Assembly (NCBI RefSeq): GCF_021731785.1
Contig: NZ_JAKFWS010000045.1
Location: forward strand, 1 to 64,000
Direction of reading: 5' to 3'
Origin: Methylocystis sp.
GTDB taxonomy: Bacteria; Pseudomonadota; Alphaproteobacteria; Rhizobiales; Beijerinckiaceae
Length of the DNA stretch: 64,000 nucleotides
Under the pieces are notes generated by a model. The model worked only from the letters and a program-made list of their open reading frames with translations, did no database searches and was not told where the DNA came from. Each line of letters opens with the position of its first letter. The first letter of the stretch is position 1. The position numbers and the translations under genes are program-made. Of the stretch, positions 1 to 9,194 are shown in pieces.

Positions 1-223
1 CGCTGTTGCTGCCGCCGTTGCCGCCCCACAAGCCCTGGTTGGACGAATTGGAGGCATAGAAGCCACCGCCGAGGTTAAGACCGGCGTAGAACCCGGTCCA
101 GGTCATGATCGGCGGCGGGGGAATATAGGGCGGAGGCGCCTTGTGGGAGGGTAGGTCGGCGGCGCTCGCGGCGCCGGCAAAAAGCGCCGTCGCCAGAGCC
201 AGTGCCGAGATCGCTGTCTTCAT
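1..223 (-). CDS. Outer membrane beta-barrel protein, Omp25/31 type (5' part only)
   Basis: The ATG at 223 opens a frame that runs off the left edge, so only about 74 N-terminal residues are visible. They show a signal peptide (MKTAISALALATALFAGAASA) followed by ADLPSHKAPPPYIPPPP, a Pro-rich linker, and then TWTGFYAGLNLGG, the first strand typical of Omp25/31/RopB-type porins of Hyphomicrobiales. The start is supported by a purine-rich GGATAGAGAG just upstream. Its N-terminus closely resembles that of the larger barrel protein at 14181, so the two are probably paralogous at this end. The role is structural or porin-like in the outer membrane; a specific substrate cannot be inferred. Confidence 0.8.
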   Translation of the reverse strand, partial: MKTAISALALATALFAGAASAADLPSHKAPPPYIPPPPIMTWTGFYAGLNLGGGFYASNSSNQGLWGGNGGSNS

Positions 224-643
224 CTCTCTATCCTTCAGTTCGAGCCAACTTAAATTAATAGGTGCGCGTCAGTCCTGTGACTCTTTCGGACGTTCGAGGA
301 CGCTGACCCCCAAGCACGGCGGAGTGTGGTCAAAAATCTCGCGGGAAACAACAAACAGAAGGTAAATTCCGGCCCAAAAGACCCAAAAGATTTACAGTGT
401 TGCAGTTGGGTCACATCAGAATTTCGCGCGCCTTCCCATGCGTCTACTGGGCAATACTGTCTCGAATCCGTCGCTTGCGAAACGAAGCCGAGCTTTTGCC
501 TGCTTGTCGCACTTTCTGGACAGTTTGTCCGGGCTCCACCGTTCCCGTGCTCCGCCATGTGACGTTGAACCGCGGCTGAAAAAAGGCCACTCCCTCCAAC
601 TGAGCTATAAGGCTCGCGTCATTGAACGGGAGGAGAAGAGAAA
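224..643. other. Intergenic region with a tRNA D-arm-like fragment
   Basis: No convincing gene lies between the divergent porin and fabG. On the minus strand about 592-612 reads like the D-arm of a tRNA (ATAGCTCAGTTGGAG), but no credible T-arm or matching acceptor stem follows, so I treat it as a chance match or relic. Promoters for both flanking genes must lie here; I could not pick a convincing -35/-10 pair. Confidence 0.4.
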
Positions 644-1381
644 ATGTTCGATCTTAACGGCAAGACTGCGCTGGTCACGGGCGCGAGCGGCGGGATCGGC
701 GCGGCGATCGCGCGCGCGCTTCACTCTGCCGGCGCGACCGTGGCGCTTTCCGGCACAAGGAAAGACGCGCTCGAGGCGCTTGCCGGCGAATTGAACGGCC
801 GCACGCACATTCTCCCCTGTAATCTTTCGCAAAAGGACGAGACCGAGAAGCTCGTGCCGGGCGCGGAGGCGGCGATGGGCGGACTGGACATTCTCGTCAA
901 CAACGCCGGCATCACTCGCGACATGTTGTTCATGCGCCTTAAGGACGAGGACTGGGACGCCGTCATCAACGTCAATCTCACCTCGGCCTTCCGCCTATCG
1001 CGCGCGGCGCTGCGGGGGATGATGAAGAAGCGTTTCGGCCGGATCATCCAGATCACTTCGATCGTCGGCGTGACCGGCAATCCCGGGCAGGGCAATTACG
1101 CCGCCGCCAAGGCCGGGATGATCGGCATGTCGAAGTCGCTCGCGGCGGAAGTCGCTTCGCGCGGCGTGACGGTCAATTGCGTCGCGCCGGGCTTCATCGA
1201 AAGCCCGATGACCGACGCGCTGACCGACGCGCAGAAGGAGTCGATCCTGCGCATGGTCCCGACGGGCAGGCTTGGAACCGGCGCCGACGTCGCCGCCGCC
1301 TGCGTCTATCTCGCCAGCGTCGAGGCGGCCTATGTCACCGGGCAGACCCTGCACGTCAACGGCGGCATGGCGATGATCTGA
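644..1381 (+). CDS. fabG: 3-oxoacyl-[acyl-carrier-protein] reductase FabG
   Basis: The 245-residue product is the usual length for FabG, which reduces 3-oxoacyl-ACP with NADPH in the first reductive step of each fatty-acid elongation cycle. The Rossmann motif TGASGGIGAAIARAL sits at residues 12-26, NNAG follows near residue 85, and the catalytic Ser and YxxxK appear in the ITSIVGV...GNYAAAKAG stretch (about 138-158). The C-terminus (NGGMAMI) matches the family. The start has GGGAGGAG a few bases upstream. acpP and fabF follow in the same direction, the standard fab order, although a 538-bp gap separates fabG from acpP, so they may be transcribed separately. Confidence 0.95.
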   Translation: MFDLNGKTALVTGASGGIGAAIARALHSAGATVALSGTRKDALEALAGELNGRTHILPCNLSQKDETEKLVPGAEAAMGGLDILVNNAGITRDMLFMRLKDEDWDAVINVNLTSAFRLSRAALRGMMKKRFGRIIQITSIVGVTGNPGQGNYAAAKAGMIGMSKSLAAEVASRGVTVNCVAPGFIESPMTDALTDAQKESILRMVPTGRLGTGADVAAACVYLASVEAAYVTGQTLHVNGGMAMI

Positions 1382-1919
1382 CTTTTTTGCTCCGGCGTTC
1401 CGATTGTTTACGCGCAGGACGGCCGGCATGGATTAGGCGGCGAATGTCCGAAACGGGGATTTCCAGACCCACCCGCGGAACGCTCGTTTTTTGCGGTCAA
1501 TGACGCCTGGTCTTTCAGGGCGTCGAAATCGCAGACGATCAAGGCGCGCTTGGCGATAAGCCGCGGCTTCTCAGTGCGTTTCGGGATTGGAGCCGGGGCA
1601 CGGCTTCGGGCGGATGCATGGCGCTGTGGCTGGACTTGCAGTTCAGCTAAACGCCGCGACAAGAGGCGCCGATTTGGGCCGCGCCGCGCCTCTCGCCATG
1701 TTCGGGGAAGTATGCTACCAGACCTCGCCGCTGAGGGGCGGCGTCGCCGCGATTTCAACCCGGGAAGCAAGCCGCCAAGCGTCTTGCGCACATCGGGGCG
1801 GTCGGCGCGCGATTGCAAGTTAAAGGGATGAGTGGCGAACATAGAGCGCGTCAGCCGGCCTGCTCAAAATCGCCATATGGCGCAAGTTAAGCGCCAAACG
1901 CAGACAGGGATCAAAGAAG
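1382..1919. other. Gap between fabG and acpP, no supported gene
   Basis: The 538 bp contain only overlapping Arg/Ser/Pro-rich frames on both strands with no recognisable domain, no good ribosome site and no conserved-looking composition. The acpP promoter is presumably in the last 100 bp, but I see no clear consensus. Confidence 0.5.
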
Positions 1920-2159
1920 ATGAGCGATGTCGCCGAGCGCGTGAAAAAGATTGTTGTCGAGCATCTCGGCGTTGAAGCCGACAAGGTCGTCGACAAGGCC
2001 AATTTCATTGACGATCTGGGAGCCGATTCGCTCGATACCGTCGAACTCGTCATGGCTTTCGAGGAAGAATTCGGCGTTGAGATTCCAGACGACGCCGCCG
2101 AGACGATTCTCACTGTGGGCGATGCGGTGAAGTTCCTGGAAAAGGCGAAAGCCGCCTGA
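1920..2159 (+). CDS. acpP: Acyl carrier protein AcpP
   Basis: This 79-residue acidic protein carries growing acyl chains on a 4'-phosphopantetheine arm. The attachment site is Ser37 in the motif [12 protein letters not shown], and the four-helix ACP pattern with many Asp/Glu residues is complete. The length is typical (77-80 residues). The ATG is preceded by AAAGAAG. It sits directly upstream of fabF, the classic arrangement, with a stem-loop in the 94-bp spacer that could lower read-through into fabF, since ACP is needed in large excess. Confidence 0.96.
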   Translation: MSDVAERVKKIVVEHLGVEADKVVDKANFIDDLGADSLDTVELVMAFEEEFGVEIPDDAAETILTVGDAVKFLEKAKAA

Positions 2160-2182
2160 CGAACTGAACAAATCCAAGCGCA

Positions 2183-2213
2183 CGGCGGCTCCTCTCCCGA
2201 GGCCTCGCCGCCG
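2183..2213 (+). terminator. Stem-loop between acpP and fabF (attenuator-like)
   Basis: CGGCGGC (2183-2189) pairs with GCCGCCG (2207-2213), with an inner CCTC/GAGG pairing, followed shortly by a TTTT run. It may partly terminate after acpP or simply stabilise the acpP message. The T-run is short and offset by several bases, so this is tentative. Confidence 0.35.
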
Positions 2214-2253
2214 CTGGCGTTTTCGACAACAGCAAAAGTTCGAGAGTAGAGCC

Positions 2254-3516
2254 ATGCGCAGGGTGGTCGTCACCGGTCTTGGCGTCGTATCTCCTTTGGG
2301 TTGCGGCGTGGAGACGAACTGGCGCCGTCTCGCCGCCGGAGAATGCGGCTTCAAGCGTATCGACACGTTCGAGGTCTCCGACCTCGCCTGTCAGATCGCG
2401 GCGGTCGTGCCCAGGGGCGACGTCAAGGACGGCGCGTTCAATCCCGATGATTGGTTCGACCCCAAAGAGCAGCGCAAGGTCGATGATTTCATCATCTATG
2501 GCGCGAGCGCGGCGACGCAAGCATTAAGCGACGCCGGCTGGGTGGCCGACACGCCAGAGAAGCAGGAATCCACCGGCGTGCTGATCGGCTCCGGCATCGG
2601 CGGCCTCGGCGGCATTTACGAAACCTCGGTCACCTTGAGGGAGAAGGGACCGCGCCGCGTCTCTCCCTTCTTCGTCTCGGGCAGAATCATCAATCTCGCC
2701 GCCGGCTATGTGTCGATCATGCATAGCCTGAAGGGCCCCAATCACGCGGTAGTGACGGCCTGCGCCACCGGCACGCACGCCATCGGCGACGCGTCCCGCA
2801 TCATCGCAATGGGCGACGCCGACGTAATGGTCGCGGGCGGGGCCGAATCGCCCGTCAATCGCATTGGCGTCGCGGGCTTTGCCGCGTGTCGCGCGCTTTC
2901 GACCGGGTTCAACGATCGTCCCGAAGCCGCCTCGCGGCCCTATGACAAGGATCGCGACGGCTTCGTGCTCGGCGAAGGCGCCGGCTGCGTCGTGCTTGAG
3001 GAATATGAGCACGCCAAGGCGCGTGGCGCGAAGATTTACGCCGAGATTATCGGCTATGGCATGTCGGGCGACGCCTATCACATCACCGCGCCGACGCCAG
3101 ACGGCGACGGCGCCTATCGTTGTATGAAGGCGGCGCTGAAGCGCGCCGGCGTCTCCGTAACCGACATCGATTACGTGAATGCGCATGGCACGTCGACGCC
3201 GCTCGGCGATGAGATTGAGCTCAAGGCCGTCGAACGATTGCTGGGCAACGTCGAACCCAAGCTCGTCATGTCATCGACGAAGTCGGCGATCGGCCATCTG
3301 CTCGGCGCCGCCGGCGCCGTCGAAGCGATCTATTCGATCCTGGCGATGCAGGAGAATGTCGCGCCGCCGACGCGCAACCTCGACAATCCTTCCGTCGAAA
3401 CCGCGATCGACCTTGTGCCGCACAAGGCGCGCGAAAAGGAAATCAATATCGCGCTGTCGAATTCCTTCGGCTTTGGCGGCACGAATGCTTCGCTGCTGTT
3501 TCGCCGCGCCTCTTGA
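2254..3516 (+). CDS. fabF: Beta-ketoacyl-ACP synthase II FabF
   Basis: The 420-residue protein matches the length of KAS II, which condenses malonyl-ACP with acyl-ACP in fatty-acid elongation. The Cys-His-His triad is readable: Cys170 in TACATGTHA, His311 in NAHGTSTPLGDE and His348 in KSAIGHLLGAAGA. The C-terminal NSFGFGGTNA loop is present as well. It lies 94 bp behind acpP and ends about 150 bp before mltG. The start ATG (MRRVVVTGLG) begins exactly where the family's first strand begins. Confidence 0.96.
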   Translation: MRRVVVTGLGVVSPLGCGVETNWRRLAAGECGFKRIDTFEVSDLACQIAAVVPRGDVKDGAFNPDDWFDPKEQRKVDDFIIYGASAATQALSDAGWVADTPEKQESTGVLIGSGIGGLGGIYETSVTLREKGPRRVSPFFVSGRIINLAAGYVSIMHSLKGPNHAVVTACATGTHAIGDASRIIAMGDADVMVAGGAESPVNRIGVAGFAACRALSTGFNDRPEAASRPYDKDRDGFVLGEGAGCVVLEEYEHAKARGAKIYAEIIGYGMSGDAYHITAPTPDGDGAYRCMKAALKRAGVSVTDIDYVNAHGTSTPLGDEIELKAVERLLGNVEPKLVMSSTKSAIGHLLGAAGAVEAIYSILAMQENVAPPTRNLDNPSVETAIDLVPHKAREKEINIALSNSFGFGGTNASLLFRRAS

Positions 3517-3669
3517 GCGCTCAAAACCGTCTTCTCATTCGAGAATGCGCGACGCATGCGGGGCGCTGATTGGAGCCGCGCGTTCCTGAATTCGCCACAA
3601 TGAGGCATAGTGTAAGGCCTCGGCGATCTGGCCGCGCGAGATCTTCAGCGTTTCGATGGGCGTACTGCA

Positions 3670-6276
3670 ATGAGCGAAGCGGATGAAAAAGTCGCGCCCG
3701 AAAAGCAGACCGACGCTGGCGCGTCGCAGCCGGCCGAGCCAGCTGCGGCCACAGGGCCGGAAACCGCCGCGCCGGTTCCCGAGTCGGTCGCCCTAGACTC
3801 CCCATCGAGCCCGTTCCTGACTGACTCTGCCGCTTCGCGCGCTCCGGCGCCCGCCGAGGAGCCGGCGAAGCCCGCTCAGGCGCCGCTCATCGAGTCAGTC
3901 GCGGTCGCAAGTGCTCATCCGGCCGCTCCGCCAGTTTCCGCCACGGTCGCGCCTCTCTCCGAGCCGCCGGAAGCTCCGGTCGCGCCCGCCGATGAGCCGG
4001 CGAAGCCCGTTCCGGCGCCGTTCGTCGAATCTGTCGCGGTCGCGACTGCTCAGCCGATCGCGCCGCGCAGTTCCGCCGCGGTCGACGCGCCGAAAGCTCC
4101 GGTCGCGCCCGCCGATGAGCCAGCGAAGCCCGTTGCGGCGCCGTTCGTCGAATCTGTCGCCGTCGCGACTGCGCCAAGACCTCAGAGTCCGCCGTCAATT
4201 GCGACGGTCAAAGACCCGTCTGTTGCGTCGTCTTCGCAGAACGCGTCGTCTCTGGCGAAGGCGGCGCGATCGGACGCGCCCGAAGATGGCGCGGTTGGCG
4301 ACAAAATCGTGCAGCGCTCGCGGGCGGCGCCGCCGATCTCTTCATCAACAGCGCCGCGGGCTGTGATCCCGCCGCCACAGCCTGCATCGGAAAGGACCGA
4401 GGCGCCTTCGGTCGGGGCTCCCGAGCCGCGTTCCGCGGCAAAGCCCGACGAAGCCGGGGCGGCCGCCGGGATCTATCGGCGACGCGCTACGTTGCAAGGC
4501 GCCAGGCAGGTCTTGCAGCCGCAGGCGGCGCCCGCTCCGCCGCCAAAAAAGCGCAAGAAGCGTCGCGAGGGCACGCTTTCGATGGCGAGCGGCTTCCTGA
4601 GTTTCATGCTTGTCACATTGGTCGCCGGCGTCTTCGGCCTCATCGCCGCCATGCACAAGTTGAAAGAGCCGGGCCCTCTAGCCGCCGACAAGGTCGTTTA
4701 CATTCCGCCACGCAGCGACCTGCTTGAGATCATTTCCCATCTCGAACGCGAAGGCGTCATCGCCAATCCGGCGCTCATGCAGCTTGGCCTGCTTCTCGAA
4801 GGCAAGCTCGGCAAGCTGAAGCCCGGCGAATATGGATTCAAGAAAAACGCCAGCCTGAACGAAGTGATTGATCAGATCGCTTCCGGCCGCCAGATCCTGC
4901 ACAGCGTCACGATTCCCGAAGGCCTCACCTCGGAACAGATCGTGCAGAAGCTGAAAGAGGCCGACCTGCTGGCGGGCGACGTCGCCGAGCTTCCGAAGGA
5001 AGGCGTTCTGCTTCCCGAAACCTATAAATACCCACGCGGCTATCCGCGGGCGCGCCTTGTCGCCAAGATGCAGGAAGATCAGCGCAAGACGCTTGAAGCG
5101 ATCTGGGCGAAACGCGCGCCGGACCTGCCGTTGCGCACGCCATATGAATTGGTGACGCTGGCGTCGATCGTTGAAAAAGAAACCGGCAAGGTGGAGGAGC
5201 GGCCCCGCGTCGCCGCCGTTTTCGTCAATCGGCTGCGCAAAGGCATGCGCCTTCAGTCTGATCCCACGATCATCTACGGGCTGGTCGGCGGCAAGGCGAC
5301 GCTTGGTCGGCCGATTCTGCGCGCCGAGATCGAAAAATGGACGCCTTACAATACATACGCCATCGACGGTTTGCCGCCGGGACCGATCGCCAACCCCGGC
5401 CGGGCCGCTCTTGAAGCGGCGGCGCATCCGGCGTCGACGCGCGATCTTTATTTTGTCGCTGACGGCACGGGCGGCCACGTCTTCTCCGAATCCCTCGACC
5501 AGCATTCGCGCAACGTCCAGAACTGGCGTCGCCTGGAGAAGGAAAAGAACGAAGACACGCCCGATCACGGCGCGCCCGGAATCCCCGCGCCGGCTGCGCC
5601 CAAGCCAGATAAACGCACCGAGGCGCCCATCGGCCGCCTCGTCACGCTTGCCGAGCGTCACGAAGACTACCCGCCGGGCGCGGCCATGGCCGCTGACGAC
5701 GGCCCGACCCATCGCCTCGGTAAATTCGCATACGCCGAAGCCGATTTCTTCCTCGGCGGCCATGGCGACCGCACCCAGGTTTGTGCGGCGGAATTCGCCC
5801 GTCTCAGGCCGGCGCGGCCATTCTTTACCGAAGACTCCGCGCAGCCGCCCGCCAAGGCCTTGTTCGACGCGTCGCTGTTCGCGCGGCGCCCGCCGCCACC
5901 CGCCGCCGAGGACGGGGAGGAGCGGCTCAATCCGGACATGACGACGGTTGCGCGCCGAAGTTCTGACGCCCAACCTGATGACGGTTCCGAAGCCGCCGCC
6001 TATCCTCTGTCACCCGCGCAGCGCGCCGAGCAGAAAACGCACGCCGCTCGGCTGGGTCTTGCGGCGGGCTCCGACGAACTGCCCGAAGCGCATACCCAAA
6101 GAGCCGCGCAGGACGCGCCGCCGCCTGAAGCCACGGCATTAGCGCCGACTGGCGGTCGGCCCTTTCGTCCGCGCGCTTTCGACGCGTCAGAAGGCACTTC
6201 GCTCGACCCGCTGCGCGACAAGAGCTGGGATCTCACCTCAGCAAAGACGGTCCCTTCGACCGCCGAATTGCGGTAA
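3670..6276 (+). CDS. mltG: Endolytic transglycosylase MltG with long N- and C-terminal extensions
   Basis: MltG cuts nascent glycan strands at the inner membrane and sets the end of peptidoglycan synthesis. At 868 residues this copy is about twice the usual size. Residues 1-305 are Pro/Ala/Val-rich cytoplasmic sequence with three imperfect repeats. A basic stop-transfer (KKRKKRREG) and one membrane helix follow at about 308-328. The YceG/MltG domain covers about 340-645 and contains the conserved EKET motif (Glu502/Glu504) and the RLQSDPTIIYGL segment. Residues 650-868 form a second low-complexity acidic tail. The location after fabF and before yicC and gmk is common in alphaproteobacteria. 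The extensions have no assigned function. Confidence 0.9.
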   Translation: MSEADEKVAPEKQTDAGASQPAEPAAATGPETAAPVPESVALDSPSSPFLTDSAASRAPAPAEEPAKPAQAPLIESVAVASAHPAAPPVSATVAPLSEPPEAPVAPADEPAKPVPAPFVESVAVATAQPIAPRSSAAVDAPKAPVAPADEPAKPVAAPFVESVAVATAPRPQSPPSIATVKDPSVASSSQNASSLAKAARSDAPEDGAVGDKIVQRSRAAPPISSSTAPRAVIPPPQPASERTEAPSVGAPEPRSAAKPDEAGAAAGIYRRRATLQGARQVLQPQAAPAPPPKKRKKRREGTLSMASGFLSFMLVTLVAGVFGLIAAMHKLKEPGPLAADKVVYIPPRSDLLEIISHLEREGVIANPALMQLGLLLEGKLGKLKPGEYGFKKNASLNEVIDQIASGRQILHSVTIPEGLTSEQIVQKLKEADLLAGDVAELPKEGVLLPETYKYPRGYPRARLVAKMQEDQRKTLEAIWAKRAPDLPLRTPYELVTLASIVEKETGKVEERPRVAAVFVNRLRKGMRLQSDPTIIYGLVGGKATLGRPILRAEIEKWTPYNTYAIDGLPPGPIANPGRAALEAAAHPASTRDLYFVADGTGGHVFSESLDQHSRNVQNWRRLEKEKNEDTPDHGAPGIPAPAAPKPDKRTEAPIGRLVTLAERHEDYPPGAAMAADDGPTHRLGKFAYAEADFFLGGHGDRTQVCAAEFARLRPARPFFTEDSAQPPAKALFDASLFARRPPPPAAEDGEERLNPDMTTVARRSSDAQPDDGSEAAAYPLSPAQRAEQKTHAARLGLAAGSDELPEAHTQRAAQDAPPPEATALAPTGGRPFRPRAFDASEGTSLDPLRDKSWDLTSAKTVPSTAELR
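3853..4195 (+). repeat. Three imperfect coding repeats in the MltG N-terminal tail
   Basis: Units starting near 3857, 3988 and 4108 each encode a version of DEPAKPxxAPFVESVAVATA, separated by variable Pro/Ala-rich spacers. The period is about 120-130 bp and always a multiple of three, so the frame is kept. The second and third copies are nearly identical, which points to fairly recent duplication. Confidence 0.8.
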
Positions 6277-6351
6277 GGAGGTCGCGGCGTTAGTGAGGCG
6301 CGGCGTGGGGAAGCCGCACGCCAATCAGCCTTCCCGGAGCCGTCGTCGCAA

Positions 6352-7239
6352 ATGAGCCTGCACAGCATGACGGGATTCGCCCGCGTCCAGGGCGCCGTCG
6401 CCTCCTTCCGTTATGCCTGGGAACTCAAGAGCGTCAATGCGAAGGGGCTCGATCTGCGTCTGCGCGCGCCGCCCGATTTCGACTCGGTGGAAATCAAGGC
6501 GCGAGAAAAAATCGCCGCGCGGCTCGCGCGTGGCGCTGTCATCGCCAATCTCGCCGCGCGGCGCGAAGACGAAAGTCAGATCGCCCGACTCAACCGTCCC
6601 GCCCTCGACGCGCTTCTCGCCGCGCTCTCGGAGCGCCCGCCGCCCGCCAATGTCGGACCCGCGACGCTCGATGGTCTGCTCGGGCTGCGCGGCGTCGTCG
6701 AGATCGTGGAGCCGGAACTCTCGGACGCCGAACGCGCCGAGCTTGAGGCGCGCATTCTCGGTTCGCTCGACCAAGCCCTTGACGCGCTGATCGCCTCGCG
6801 CAGGGCGGAGGGCGAAGCTCTGGCGGGGATCCTTCGCCGCCGGCTCGATCGCATATCGGCGCTTGCGGCGCAGGCCGACGCCGCGCCGGCGCGCCAGCCT
6901 GAAGCGATTCGCGCGCGGCTGAAACAGCAGGTCGCGCGACTCCTGGAAAATGCCGAAGCCTTTGATCCGGCGCGGCTGCATCAGGAGGCGACGCTGCTAG
7001 CGGTGCGCGCCGATATTCGCGAAGAGCTTGACCGCTTGAAAGCGCATGTCGAGAGCGCTTCCAAGCTTCTTGTCTCAGGCGGGCCGGTCGGCCGTCGTCT
7101 GGATTTTCTGGCGCAGGAGCTTGGCAGAGAGACCAACACGCTCTGCGCCAAATCGAACGACGCCGGACTGACAGCGATTGGCCTCGAACTCAAGATCGAG
7201 GTCGAGCAACTGCGCGAGCAGGTTCAAAATATCGAGTGA
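6352..7239 (+). CDS. YicC/YloC family endoribonuclease
   Basis: The 295-residue protein begins with MSLHSMTGFARVQG and ends with KIEVEQLREQVQNIE, both signatures of the YicC family. Family members are reported as RNA endonucleases that can act on small RNAs and structured RNA. Conserved charged segments SVNAKGLDLRLR and DFLAQELGRETNTLCAKSND are present. It lies immediately upstream of gmk, the usual partner. The start is the first ATG after the mltG stop. Confidence 0.9.
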   Translation: MSLHSMTGFARVQGAVASFRYAWELKSVNAKGLDLRLRAPPDFDSVEIKAREKIAARLARGAVIANLAARREDESQIARLNRPALDALLAALSERPPPANVGPATLDGLLGLRGVVEIVEPELSDAERAELEARILGSLDQALDALIASRRAEGEALAGILRRRLDRISALAAQADAAPARQPEAIRARLKQQVARLLENAEAFDPARLHQEATLLAVRADIREELDRLKAHVESASKLLVSGGPVGRRLDFLAQELGRETNTLCAKSNDAGLTAIGLELKIEVEQLREQVQNIE

Positions 7240-7242
7240 GAG

Positions 7243-7311
7243 CGAATGGTGAGATCGTGAGTAGACAGCGGGACCGCTACTCACTACTCACTACTCACCA
7301 CTCACGACGCG
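7243..7311. repeat. Intergenic short-repeat element with hairpin
   Basis: Between yicC and gmk lies a stretch built from CTACTCA/CCACTCA repeats (7277-7308), preceded by GTGAGTAG (7257-7264), which pairs perfectly with CTACTCAC (7277-7284). The composition is unlike the flanking genes. It resembles the short GAGTAG-type intergenic repeats seen in many Hyphomicrobiales; that comparison is from memory and was not searched. Confidence 0.55.
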
Positions 7312-7322
7312 CTCTCAAAATC

Positions 7323-7964
7323 ATGCCTCCGATCCAATCCAGCCGCCGCGGCATTGTCCTGATTCTTTCCTCGCCTTCGGGCGCAGGCAAGACGACGTTG
7401 ACGCGGATGCTGCTGCAGGATCGTGACCTCGATCTGACGCTGTCGATTTCAGTGACGACGCGAGTCCGGCGCTCAAGCGAAGTCGACGGCATCCACTACA
7501 GCTTCATCCCCGAGCGCCGATTCGCCGCCATGCGAGACGCCGGCGAACTCCTGGAGTGGGCCGAGGTTCACGGCAATTTTTACGGCACGCCGCGCGCGCC
7601 GGTCGAAGACATCCTTGCGCAAGGCCGCGACTGCCTCTTCGACATCGATTATCAGGGCACGCGTCAGGTGCGCGAGAAGATGGGCGCTGACGCCGTCACC
7701 GTTTTCATCCTGCCGCCGTCCATGGATGAACTGCGCGCCCGACTTGAACGGCGCGCGGAGGATTCGCGCGAGGCGATGGCGCGACGGCTGGAGAATGCGC
7801 GAAAAGAGATCGCGCGCTGGAAGGATTACGACTATGTGATCGTCAACGACGATCTGCAGCGCGCCTTCGACGATCTGATCGCGATTCTGCGCGCCGAGCG
7901 GCAGAGGCGGCCAAGGCGCGACAAGGAAATCGAGCAATTCGTCGCCAAGCTTTTGAGCGAATAG
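7323..7964 (+). CDS. gmk: Guanylate kinase
   Basis: This enzyme phosphorylates GMP to GDP with ATP. The P-loop SSPSGAGKTTL lies at about residues 13-23, followed by SVTTRVRRSSEVDG, which binds GMP, and DIDYQGTRQVRE. From the ATG at 7323 the product is 213 residues, the normal size. A longer frame begins with GTG at 7236, overlapping the yicC stop, but its extra 29 residues are encoded by the CTACTCA repeat element and are unlikely to be translated. Confidence 0.94.
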   Translation: MPPIQSSRRGIVLILSSPSGAGKTTLTRMLLQDRDLDLTLSISVTTRVRRSSEVDGIHYSFIPERRFAAMRDAGELLEWAEVHGNFYGTPRAPVEDILAQGRDCLFDIDYQGTRQVREKMGADAVTVFILPPSMDELRARLERRAEDSREAMARRLENARKEIARWKDYDYVIVNDDLQRAFDDLIAILRAERQRRPRRDKEIEQFVAKLLSE

Positions 7965-7995
7965 CTCATCGCGCGCCGCGCGCTATCTCGTCACC

Positions 7996-8355
7996 ATGGC
8001 GCCTATTGCTCTCAAGCGCGTTTGCGAGCAAGCCGAAGCGGAAGACGGAACGCGCGTGCTCATCGATCGGCTCTGGCCACGCGGCTTGCGCAAGGACAAG
8101 GCGGACCTTGATGTCTGGGCGAAGGACGTTGCGCCAAGCGACGCGCTGCGGCGCTGGTTCGACCATAGACCTGAGCGCTGGGAAGAATTCCAGAAGCGTT
8201 ATCGCGCCGAGCTCAGCGCACCCGAGGCGCAGCCGCAGGTCGAGGCGCTTCGCGCAATGACGCGTAAGGGCCACGTTACGTTGCTCTATGCGGCGCGCGA
8301 CGAGTCGATGAACAACGCCGTCGTGCTTCGAGACTATCTGCGCAAGCGTCACTGA
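7996..8355 (+). CDS. DUF488 family protein (YeaO-like)
   Basis: The 119-residue protein carries the family hallmarks [29 protein letters not shown] and [18 protein letters not shown]488 proteins are small cytosolic proteins of unknown biochemical role. The gene starts 31 bp after gmk and its last 7 bp overlap the convergent rsmA gene. No membrane segment or signal peptide is present. Confidence 0.85.
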   Translation: MAPIALKRVCEQAEAEDGTRVLIDRLWPRGLRKDKADLDVWAKDVAPSDALRRWFDHRPERWEEFQKRYRAELSAPEAQPQVEALRAMTRKGHVTLLYAARDESMNNAVVLRDYLRKRH

Positions 8356-9194
8356 GCCGAAAGCGTGTTGGCCAGAGCGACGAAGCCGGCCACGTCGACT
8401 TCTTCCGCGCGTTTGGTTTCTTCTATGCCGGCCGCCGCAAGCAGCCCCGCCGCATTGACGCCAAGCGACTTCAAACTTTGCCGCAACATTTTGCGCCGCT
8501 GTCCGAAGGCCGCTTGCGCGACGCGCGATAAAGCGCGAGCGTCGCAGGGGAGCGGCTTGGGATTTGGCGTAAGCTCAACGACGGAAGAGGTCACTTTCGG
8601 CGGCGGAGTGAAAGCGGCAGGCGAGACATCGAAGAGAATGCGCGCTTTCGTGCGCCAGCCGCAGAGCACAGCGAGCCGTCCATAATCGGCGCGCTCTGTC
8701 GGCGTTGCGACGATGCGCAGCGCGACCTCCTTTTGAAACATCAGCACATAGCGATCGAAGACCGAAGGCCAGGGCTCCGCCTCGATCCATTTCGCGAGCA
8801 GCGCTGTCGCGACATTGTAAGGAAGATTGGCGCAGATGCGGGCGGAGCCACGCGCATGTTTTTGAATAAGAGCGGCGACATCCATCTCCACCGCGTCGCC
8901 TTCGACGATCGTCAACCGGCCGGGATAATGCGCGGCGACTTCCTCGAGCGCCGCCAGACAGCGCGAATCGCGTTCGATCGCGATGACGCGCGCTCCTTGC
9001 GCGAGCAGCGCGCGCGTCAAGCCACCGGGGCCGGGTCCAATTTCGACGACGATCGTGTCGTCGAAGGGTCCTGCGGTGCGGGCAATGCGCGCAGTGAGAT
9101 TGAGGTCGAACAGAAAATTCTGGCCGAGCGATTTTTTCGCGTCGAGTCCATAGCGCGCGACGACGTCGCGCAGAGGCGGCAGAGCGTCGACCAC
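8349..9194 (-). CDS. rsmA: 16S rRNA (adenine1518/1519-N6)-dimethyltransferase RsmA (KsgA)
   Basis: RsmA dimethylates two adjacent adenines in the helix 45 loop of 16S rRNA late in 30S assembly. The 281-residue product has [11 protein letters not shown] near the start, the SAM-binding [15 protein letters not shown], and the catalytic motif [14 protein letters not shown]. The start is a GTG at 9194, directly abutting the pdxA stop, so the two genes are translationally coupled. It ends 7 bp inside the convergent DUF488 gene. pdxA-rsmA is a widespread conserved pair. Confidence 0.94.
   Translation of the reverse strand: MVDALPPLRDVVARYGLDAKKSLGQNFLFDLNLTARIARTAGPFDDTIVVEIGPGPGGLTRALLAQGARVIAIERDSRCLAALEEVAAHYPGRLTIVEGDAVEMDVAALIQKHARGSARICANLPYNVATALLAKWIEAEPWPSVFDRYVLMFQKEVALRIVATPTERADYGRLAVLCGWRTKARILFDVSPAAFTPPPKVTSSVVELTPNPKPLPCDARALSRVAQAAFGQRRKMLRQSLKSLGVNAAGLLAAAGIEETKRAEEVDVAGFVALANTLSAQ

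Noticed and set aside
590-613. tRNA gene on the minus strand
   Set aside because: Only the D-arm fits; anticodon, T-arm and acceptor stems do not form.
7257-7311. CRISPR-like array
   Set aside because: The repeats are 7-8 bp, back to back, with no spacers.
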